Assembly (NCBI GenBank): GCA_964017155.1
Contig: OZ024857.1
Coordinates: 27,843,101 to 27,907,100, forward strand
DNA length: 64,000 nt
Source: Oasisia sp. SBJ-2009
Taxonomy: Eukaryota; Annelida; Polychaeta; Sabellida; Siboglinidae
Direction of reading: 5' to 3'
Shown here: positions 37,401 through 48,700 of the stretch, piece after piece
How the letters are laid out: each line of letters starts with the position of its first letter
How positions within the stretch are numbered: position 1 is the stretch's first letter
Program-made: the position numbers and the translations under genes
Notes under the pieces: generated by a model
The model's input: only the letters and a program-made list of their open reading frames with translations
What the model was told of the DNA's origin: nothing
The model's database searches: none

Positions 37401-39035
37401 GGTTTTTAAATGTTTAAATTTAAAAAAGAATAGAATTATATTCTATATAACACTGACATTGCATTTAGCGAACCTAGATTAATTGGTTCCATTAAATGAA
37501 AAAGAAAGATCAAGATTATAAACTACTTTATTAGCAATTACCCATAAAGGTTTTATCTTCAGCATGGTCACGGTGCTCCTTCTAGAAACCAATTCCACAA
37601 ACAGCCTGTTAACAACGACCGTCCTGTTAATAACGACCACCCAGTGAATAATGACCACCCTGTCACTAACGACCACCGTGTCAATAATGACCACCCTTTT
37701 AATAACAACCACCCTGTCAATAATGACCACCTTATCAATAACAACCAGCCTGGGTGAGACAAGACAACGGAACAGATAAGATTCCTTTAACTACAGCAGT
37801 AGTATTGGGAGAAACATGAAACATGATTCCGCATCATGTCAGAAACACCTCAAACATCATGCAATGAACTACGCACATGATATCCGAGTAATGTTCGATG
37901 ACTGGTTAGTTTATTCACAATTCAGATCAATCATGATTTAAGCTACCACTTTGATAATTAAAAAAATAGACTTGGACAAAATATGTACGATTACTGAAAG
38001 ATGAAAACATGTTTTAAGAAAAAATTCTTTGTTAAAACCCCTGCACCTACAGTAGTTTCAGAAGCTTCCAGGCTTGTGAATGAGTCAAAGTGACCTGAAT
38101 AGTGAGATGACCTTTCAGTGAGGGTCATTTCATATACATATATTTGGGGCTCTCCCAAGGTGACCTTAATTTTGAAGTGGCTGTATTAATGAAGTGACTG
38201 TAAATTGAGGTTCAACTATTTTTATTTGCAATAAACATAGCTGCTCAGTCGCCTGTGATTTTTTCCGATCCAAAAAATTACATGTGGTTTACATATATAC
38301 ACATACATTATATTAAATCATACACAATATCTTAAAACCTACAAATACGCCCGAGAACTCACAGAGGTCACACAACACCCAAAGCTGTGCCACTGAAAGA
38401 TTGAAATAAAAACAACTGCAAACGATAACGCCACTTATGAAATAAACACTGAGTCACTGCGTAAATCATGCGACGAACCAGAAAACTGCAAACGGAAATT
38501 ATCTGAAAAATAAACGTAACACAACATCATTAAGCGGCGGCAACGAATAAGCGCGGGAACAACGTCGATGAACTGCTGTAGCCTGTCACCTTCAACGTCT
38601 TCCTTCAGGGCTAGCTTCATGCTGTTGGACTTGCGGAACTGATAGCAAGGCTGTCTGTCCCCGCCTGTGGCGTGGCGCAGTGATCGAGGGGAGCTTGTGT
38701 TACTGTCGTCGGCCGAGTTGTCACAGTAGGGACTGGGGAAGGAGGCGGACACGCTCGGGAACGACTTCCTGTACTGCGCTAGAAACAGCACCGGAGCAGT
38801 TGACAGCTCGTCACAGCTATGAGGGTGTCTCATATCTCGGGTGACATGTGTCGTAGTCGACACCTTGTTGTAATGGACATTTGACAACAGGGGACACCTG
38901 GCCATAATGGAGATTAAACAATAAGGGACACCTTGCCTTAAATGGACATTTGACATTAAGGGACATCTCATACTCAACACCTATCCATAACACTTCAATA
39001 TAAGAGACATATGCATATATATATATATATGTAAT

Positions 39036-39090
<55 letters not shown>

Positions 39091-39178
39091 TATATACACA
39101 TATATATATATATTATATATATATACACACACACATATATATATATGTGTGTGTATATATATATAATATATATATATA

Positions 39179-39230
<52 letters not shown>

Positions 39231-39280
39231 TATGTCTCTTATATACCTCAATATAAGAGACATGCATATATATATGTAAT

Positions 39281-39334
<54 letters not shown>

Positions 39335-39348
39335 ACATATACATATAC

Positions 39349-39412
<64 letters not shown>

Positions 39413-39474
39413 TATATGTCAGTGACATATCTGTAACTATGTCAGTGATTTATCTGTAAATCACACTGCCCACA

Positions 39475-39527
<53 letters not shown>

Positions 39528-39545
39528 GTGGGCAGTGTGATTTAT

Positions 39546-39587
<42 letters not shown>

Positions 39588-42500
39588 GTGGGCAGTGTGA
39601 TTTACAGATATGTCACTGACATAGTTACGTGATCTATAAATGAAACACTAATAGGGCCAAGCAAAAAAACCTCAGGCTTGACATGTGACCCCATCAACCT
39701 TGTGTCATAAGTGATGATTATTCCCGGAGATTTGTAATCTTAAAAATACTCAAATATCCTGAGACGTTAGTACTATAAACATTCTTGACTCCTGTTGAGC
39801 CACTGTTCACTGCTATTTTTTATGCTAAATCACACACATAAACGTTATGCCTGACTGAATCTGTCGGAAGCAACTAAAATCAATACCTGTGTAGAGATTA
39901 CGTTTCGTGTGACCCTCGTGTGACCGCAAAAACGCATCCTCGTAAACGGGCGTCGGGATCTCGCTGTACAGCTCCGTGCTGCCATCTGCGTCGTACGGAC
40001 AGGGCTGTGGACTGTTGTCTGCGACATACGAGTACGCCTGGGGGGTGTTCTCAAAGATGAGGGGAGAGGCGGAGCTGACTTCGCTGTCGGAGTGACACTG
40101 GGCCAGCTGAGGGCGGTCGTAGACGGGCTCCGAGTCCGTGCTCTGACTGCAACACACACATTCAACACGTGTGAGACGGCAGTCCTGTTTTAGGAAAGAT
40201 GATGAGTGGCATATCAATCCGAAAAACTCTTTGTTTCACTCTCATGAATGAATGAATGAATGAAAGTTTATTTATTTAACAACAGCAACACAGGAATATA
40301 CAACATAGTATGAAAAATAATACAATACATAATCGTAACGACAATACAATATAATATCGGTGCTGTTGTTAAAAGGACATAGCAGAAGTCATATGACTTG
40401 TAAGGCGCTATGCCCTTTTCATCTAAAATGCGTAATAGTTATAGTAAAAGTTATAAGATTGAATACAAACCAATAATAATATTTTTTTCCATTGTGTTAA
40501 TTGTTCATAAATACGAAGAAAGTAATGTCGACTTTAAACTTTTCTTAAATTGTTGTAATGGTCTTTTAACTTCTTGTTGAAGAACATTTTAGCATCTTTA
40601 GTGTTAACAAAATCTTGTAATTCGTGAAAATGTGCATCAAGTTGGCAGTATATTATTCGAAACAAATTTCATAATTACACAACTAGCAATGTTCGACTTA
40701 CTTCTACGTTTCGACCACCATCGGCGGCAGTTCCTGAAGAAGGCAGCCGATGGTGGTTGAAACGTAGAATTAAGTCAAACATTGCTAGTTGTGTAATTTT
40801 GAAATTTGTTTCGAATAAAATCCTGTAATGTCGATGTAAGCCATAAGGTGGCTCAACATGTTTGTTTTCAGCAACATTTGAATTATCCCAACAAACAAAT
40901 GTCATTCATGTAAATTTTACAATTGCCAATTGGTGACTACATAAACAATGAAAAAGGAATAAGCCTAGGAAACTGCCTTTGTAACTGCCCCGAGGATGAA
41001 ACGAACCAATACCTGTTGTTAGTGCTTCCCTTACTCCCCGGGGTGTCAAAGGGATCGCCCTTCCTCCACTGTGTCGGCAGGGCTGCCGGGGGGCGGTTGG
41101 CGATCGGGTCAGCCGATTTATCTCCACAGAATGCGGCTGGCAACTCAATGACTGGTGTGTTCTCATCACAAGCGAACGTGAACGCTGACTCCGTGCAAGC
41201 CTTCTTGTCCCAGCATTGCTTGAAGAATGGCGTGTAGGACACTGCTGCAATGAGAGAATGGTGTGTAGGACACTGCTGCAATGAGAGAATGGCGTGTAGG
41301 ACACTGCTGCAATGAGAGAATGGCGTGTAGGACACTGCTGCAATGAGAGAATGGCGTGTAGGACACTGCTGCAATGAGAGAATGGTGTGTAGGACACTGC
41401 TGCAATGAGAGAATGGTGTGTAGGACACTGCTGCAATGAGAGAATGGCGTGTAGGACACTGCTGCAATGAGAGAATGGTGTGTAGGACTGTCACTAGGAC
41501 ACTGCTGTAATGAGAGAATGGCGTGTAGGACACTGCTGCAATGAGAGAATGTGTGTAGGACACTGCTGCAATGAGAGAATGGTGTGTAGGACACTGCTGT
41601 AATGAGAGAATGGCGTGTAGGACACTGCTGCAATGAGAGAATGGTGTGTAGGACACTGCTGCAATGGGAGAATGGTGTGTAGGACACTGCTGTAATGAGA
41701 GAATGGTGTGTAGGACACTGCTGCAATGAGAGAATGGTGTGTAGGACACTGCTGCAATGGGAGAATGGTGTGTAGGACACTGCTGCAATGAGAGAATGGT
41801 GTGTAGGACACTGCTGCAATGGGAGAATGGTGTGTAGGACACTGCTGCAATGAGAGAATGGTGTGTAGGACACTGCTGCAATGAGAGAATGGTGTGTAGG
41901 ACACTGCTGCAATGAGAGAATTATGTGTAGGACATTGTTGCTATGAGAATGGAATGTGGGACACTGTGGCTGCTATGACATAATGGCATGTAGGACACTA
42001 CTGCTGCTATGAGAGAATTATGATAATAGCCCCTTAAATGATCTACCATTTACACAGTTTGCAAAAAACTTTTTCTGCAGATCATGTATCAAACCTGCAA
42101 CTTTAGGAAGATGAAATTATATAAATCACATGACTTATCGTAAAAAAACATCTTGATCATTGTTCCCCTCGTGTGCATGATAAGTGACAGACATGGCTGG
42201 ATATCGGCACACTGAGCATGTGTCTTGGTCACAGTGTCTGAGTACACAGACACGGCTGACACAGTAGTGTAGTATGTACATACTCTGCTGGTGCAGGTTG
42301 CTGTTGACCGGATGGAAGCTGGCCTCGAGCCGGTCCGCAATGGCTCGGCCCTCCATCAGCAGGCTCTGTGTGAGTTCGTTCAGGTAGAGGGCGCTAGCTC
42401 CCTCAGCCTCAGACACCGCCATGATCTGGGTCGGTATCGCAGTGATGTTTGACACAAACGACCTGTGCAAAACAACCACAATAATAACACACCCCATACA

Positions 42501-42710
42501 TATAACACCCATACACATACATATAACACACACCCATACACATACATATAACACCCATACACATACATATAACACACCCCATACACATACATATAACACC
42601 CATACACATACATATAACACACCCCATACACATACATATAACACACCCCATATACGTACATATAACACTCCCCATACACATAACACCCCCCATATACATA
42701 CATGCACACA

Positions 42711-42750
<40 letters not shown>

Positions 42751-45700
42751 TACACACACACAACAATGATATAAAATGTGTTGTAAGTCTACTACTCCAC
42801 TCAGCTTCAGCCCTACGCAATCATGATGCGAGGTTTTCACCAACTGTCCATTTTAAACATCACATTAAAACTGGAATTTTTTCTTCAGTTACACATTAAA
42901 ACACCAGTAATAAGACTGGTGATCAGAAACAGTTGATACGACACCTGTCCTAAATCACCAACAGACTCCCTCAGCGTCTGCCAACGTTTACATAAAAGGA
43001 ATGGTCATAAATTACAGACCGTTACTGTAAAATATATCTTGTTCATATTACTTTATAATAGATAAGGCTAAAACACCTCGACAGATTACATGTTTATATA
43101 TGTATGTATGTACTTTGCCAGAACTGCATCCAACCTGTCTCTATAACCAGGCCACCTCTGTAGTTAGGCTGTGTTGTACGAGTCACTGGTGTGGCTATTC
43201 AACCGTACTACACATAACAAGATCTCGCGTTTGGGAGATAATTGACAGCAACAGACCCCGTCGCTTGGGAGGGAATTGACAGCAACAGCCCAATTGTTTG
43301 GGAGAGAATTGACAGCAACAGACCCCATCGTTTGGGAGAGAATTGACAGCAACAGACCCCATTGTTTGGGAGAGAATTGACAGCAACATACCCCATTGTT
43401 TGGGAGAGAATTGACAGCAACAGACCCCATTGTTTGGGAGAGAATTGACAGCAACAGACCCCATTGTTTGGGAGAGAATTGACAGCAACAGACCCCATTG
43501 TTTGGGAGAGAATTGACAGCAACAGACCCCATTGTTTGGGAGAGAATTGACAGCAACATACCCCATTGTTTGGGAGAGAATTGACAGCAACAGACCCCAT
43601 TGTTTGGGAGAGAATTGACAGCAACAGACCCCATTGTTTGGGAGAGAATTGACAGCAACAGACCCCATTGTTTGGGAGAGAATTGACAGCAACAGACCCC
43701 ATTGTTTGGGAGAGAATTGACAGCAACAGACCCCATTGTTTGGGAGAGAATTGACAGCAACAGACCCCATTGTTTGGGAGAGAATTGACAGCAACAGACC
43801 CCATTGTTTGGGAGAGAATTGACAGCAACAGACCCCATTGTTTGGGAGAGAATTGACAGCAACAGACCCCATTGTTCTCAGTGATGCCTTCCTCTTGGCC
43901 GAGTAGACGAGGATGAAGCCGTGATACAGACTGTCCTGGATGACGGAGGCCCCGTGGTAGGAGGTGACCACCACCTCCACCTTGCGCTTCGAGTCGCCCA
44001 AGTACGTCTCCAGGGTGATGGTGGGGAACTTGTCGGACGTCACGAAGCAGCACTGGTGACTGAGCAGGGGCGTGAGGAGATAGGACAGGTTCATGTCGTC
44101 ACCACACATGAAACACATCAGGATCCTGCAACAAGTAGGTCACTCTTACTGGAGTGGGATATCGTCACAGAGTGGGACAGTGCTGTGTGTATGCTGTATG
44201 CATGTGTTTATGTGCACATGCGTGCGTGCGTGTGTGCGTGTTAACAATAAGTGGTTTGCATCTTGGACACCAAATTTTCAGGAATCAATCTACCACTTCA
44301 TATTTTTGTTATACATTTTTTGGAAAAGATTTGACAGCTGATGTTTGCTACAATTTTATAGGGTTCATATCACATGTTAGTTAGAACTAAATTAATTGTC
44401 AATAAATAATACGATGTGTGTATTTTCTGCGATTCTTCCAAGGACCCTTCCTGCCAATCAAATGGGATCATTTTATTTAACTTGCAATTTACTCCTGGAA
44501 ACTGACTTCTCCATGTGTAACATTACAGAGAACGACCATTTTACTGTCTCATACTTTACAGTGTAAGAAAATCACACACATCTCAATTACTGGCATGTAA
44601 ACATCTGCCATTTACAAATAAAATAGGCACATAAATAGTTAAAATTACTAGATATATATGATACAATTCTCACTACTGACCGTATGTCAGGCTCTATGCT
44701 CTCAGCGATGTGCCACGGCTTGACAAATGATGACCGGTGTTGGATACTTTGTATCAACTCATGCATGGCTAAGGCTATCTGGTCGTCGTTGAAGCGCCGC
44801 CCGTCATCCAACATCATACTTGACGGAATGTCTATGAATGGACACTGCAACCTGCAAGTGGAAGCAGTGGCTGGATGAGAGAAGTTCACACTTAGTTGCT
44901 TAGTTGGAGAATACCACTCTAGATACCCAGGATCTGTCACAACCTTAACCTCGACACATTAGCACATAGACGACGGGACAAAAGACTAAAATTTATGTAT
45001 CTATCCCAGCCCTCCCCACTGAAACATTCTTCCAGCCCCAAAAAACAAACAAGACACATTCAGCCTAAGCACTTCCCAGACCACGAATCCTCAAACTTCG
45101 TACAACAACTAACAACCAACAACACCAGATGTTTCACAGTACCTACAGCCCACACTGAACAATTTAAGAATTCATTTTTTGTAAAAACAATAGTTGACTG
45201 GAACCAATTTAACGAGTCGCAGGTCCAGGCTGAAACCATAACTTATTTCAGCCACCTGATCTCCGGCTCAAATACTCAATAACACACACACCCCCCACTG
45301 TTCTCAGTTATAATAGCCAATAGTGGCTCCTACGACGTACCCCAATCAGATTCAGAAACCTATTAGGTGACTACACAACGTGTATCATCGTAATGGTTTG
45401 TTTATTTGGTTACACTATTAGTGGTATCGTGAAGTGGAATATGTTTCATTAATGTCACTGAGTTAAAAGGGTTAATAGCTGGTGTCTGATTAAATCTGTA
45501 TAAATTGTAGACTTTGGAAATTCCACATTGTCTGAGTACATCATAATGAGGCCGCAGTGTATAAAACCATGACACAATTGATATAAATTGTCTAATGACT
45601 TTTTTTTTAAATCATACATATCACAATTACAGATATGTGGCTTATAATACAAGTACATGGTGACACATGTCCGTTATTTGTGTCACCTAACTGGCTGGGT

Positions 45701-48700
45701 TAGGTGACACATGTATCTGGTGACATTATAGTGTCACCACTATCATCTAGTGGACACTGACCGGTCACAAAGGTTCTGTCCCTCCTCCCGTAGCCTCATG
45801 AGGCCTTTCTCCGTGAGGCTGGGGTTGTGAGCGAGGATGATGACGGTGGGAAGTCCCTGGTAGGGAACGGGATTGTCCTGCTCCAGGTCTGAGATTAGGG
45901 TGCGCTCCAGACTGCTCCGCAGGTACTCCAGGGTTGACAGTGAGTTGTACACACAGAAGCACCCTACAACAGACAGATTCAATCATCAATACCAAAGCTT
46001 ACCAATATGCAAGCATTGTTGTTGTTCTTCTTCTTGTGGTTAGCTCATCACTCTATGTTACCACATGTTTGTGACTAGAGTATTGTCGAGGTTGGTTTTC
46101 AGAGTTGTCCTTCTCTAGAATTAGTGAGTCCACTACAGGTTACACATTTACCCCCGTTTGGGGTCTTTTGCTTCCCCTGGCATAGACAGTTACACACCAG
46201 ATAGAAGGGACCACCGGCTTTCAGTGTCTCTTCCGAAAGACACAGGCAAATGTGGGATGAATGAAATTGCCTAAGTTTCGAAACAGCGGTAGGTGGGATT
46301 GAACCACCATCCCCTCGACTGACAGTCTGACGGTCTACCGTGCGACTACCGCTCCTCACTTTTGTCACTTTATGAGATGCCATACTGGAATTGAACAGGT
46401 GGTGCCATCTGTTGCTCAGAGTTTGTAACATTACGATTTGTTCTGGATATGAATTCCGGTTTTAGAAGCAACTGTCACTGTTGAGAAAGTTTTCACAAGC
46501 ATGTTTCATTATCAGGATTGATCTAAAGGTGATGTATTGTGACAATATAGTACATTTGAATAGTAACAAGTCTACTAAAGTCCCCAAAAGGAAGCATAAT
46601 AATACTATTTCAAAGCAGCCGATGGTGCTATCTAATCAACTCTGCTTCCTTACTCAAATGTTTTGTTACTATTATGACTAAATTGTGTACAATTATTCAA
46701 ATGTTTTGTTACTATTATGACTAAATTGTGTATAATTATTCAAATGTTTTGTTACTAGTATGCCTAAATTGTGTACAATTACTCAAATCTGTTAGTGTCG
46801 CTTGTCTGATATGTTCATTAGGTGTCTTAATTCAGTTCACCATTGGAATTCTATGTAACTTTAAAAATCCTGGTTCTTTAACTAACATTCAGGTAAACAT
46901 TGCATTCCAGGAAATAAACCGCTGCGCATAGAAAGCCCATGATTGTTTACCTTGAGGCATGAACGACGCCGCACGGAATGCATTCTGGGGTAGACTGACA
47001 TCGCCCTCTATAGGCCGATAATCTAAACTATAAACCTGTCCGTCCATCATGTATTCATCCTCAGAACACTGCATCTGAAACAGGACGAGGCCAGTGTTGA
47101 TTCAACATAATGCTCTACACATCACACAGCACACTCCAAGGAATCTCATCCAAATAATACCTGTATACCCCATAGACCCTTCTAAATAGACCCTATAAGT
47201 TCTTATGACACGACAAGAAAATTACCCAATAAATGTCAACGCAGCCCAAGAGTCAAGATAAAACATAAATTTCATTTTTCTACAGAGGGGTTAGGGGATG
47301 AGTCACTCCAAGCCAATATATTTAACTCTACTAATTGGCCGATTCTGTTACATTTTTGCTAAGTGGACTTGATTATAACACATTTTCACATACACAACAA
47401 AAAGGATGAGTTACCAATATATATCATCTGATACTATGCTTACAAGATAATTTTTTTTACAGATGCCAAAGTTTAAATAGGCATCATAAAATGCATAGTA
47501 ACTAAGTATTACTGAGCGAACAAAGTTGAAATAAAATGCAAACTGTGACGTGCATTTTAAAGTCAGAATAACTTGTGAATATTATTTAATATAAAGTGAA
47601 CTGGTACGGAGACAGAGGCAGACAGGAGAGATGGAGAGGAGTGAGGAAGGACTGACAAAACAAGGACAGTACAAGATTGTGGCAGGAGAGAGACAGTGAA
47701 GAGGGCAAAAGAGACCACAAGGAGCTTCCGATCAAGAAATTAGTACAAAGACAACCTTAATTTCATGAGAGCTCACCCTGATTTCGTTGACAAGCTGATT
47801 AGCAAGTCCGTCAGTCCCCAGCAGAACTAGACTAAGTTGTGTGTTGGCGACGTCAAGAAGAAACTCTGCATGTTGATTCCATGACTGCGGTCTGCATAAA
47901 CAAAATTCATTTCAGATTACTTACGCTTTGGTCATGACAAGTCACTCCAACTTGTTTGACTGAGAACAAGTGATTTGCTATACGTGAAGTCTGGCATACC
48001 ACATGTATTCAACCCTGGAATTGACCTGAGCCCAAATGCACCTGCCTCTGTTGTGACAATTTTTATTTTCATCACATGCAAACTTTGATATCAATGGATA
48101 GCTGGCAGGTTTTTCTAGATCGTGTATATTTTTCCTTGCATAGATTCGGTGACAGATTTTTCACAATGTAGTTTACAAAGCACGTGATGTTGTTGTAGCC
48201 CATATTTGGCAGATTTTACTATGCCCTGATAAATGAATTTATGCTTCCATTCATAAAGTCTACACCCCACACAAGCTCTGTGAGTGACCAATCTGCCAAA
48301 AATTAAGTCACATGGGTTCAGCTGATTCAGCCAATCAGAACCCGTGGGTTTTTGTGCCAGTCACAGATACAGAGACAGACACACTACATGATTAACCACA
48401 TCCACAATTTACCGATTTTTATAACAAACATTGGTGACAAGTGTTTGACAAAACATTTAAGAACAGTACTCAAACAGACAAATCAAATTCAAGACCAATC
48501 AAGAATGTGCAGGGATTTGTGTAAACCCTGGCTATAATAACAACACTTTTATTTGATACTGGATTTTACACCAAATTAAACTGACATTTTTTTTATAATA
48601 CATATTTAAATCAATATGGACACATATTTATTGCATGCTGTTCTGGCCCTACCTGTGTGCCTTGCAATGCAGGATTTCTTCTATGAAACACTCGGCACAC

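Noticed and set aside
38435..38589. Continuation of coding exon 14 past its donor
   Set aside because: Reading on would break the phase match with exon 15, and the residues look unlike the disordered region.
38817..39425. IYIYIY ORFs up to 177 codons
   Set aside because: Translation of (TA)n microsatellite.
41166..41912. Minus-strand frames of 248 and 314 codons over the 31-bp array as independent genes
   Set aside because: They are the three frames of one stop-free satellite unit; only the part after 41244 is supported as coding.
42135..42843. Cys/Val/Tyr-rich minus-strand ORFs over the 42.5-kb repeats
   Set aside because: Satellite-derived; only 42284-42462 is coding.
43164..44118. Minus-strand frames of 232, 281 and 307 codons over the 34-bp array as genes or a long exon
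   Set aside because: Sequence before 43868 is p190 exon 10; the rest is satellite, and family length and phase favour splicing at the first unit.
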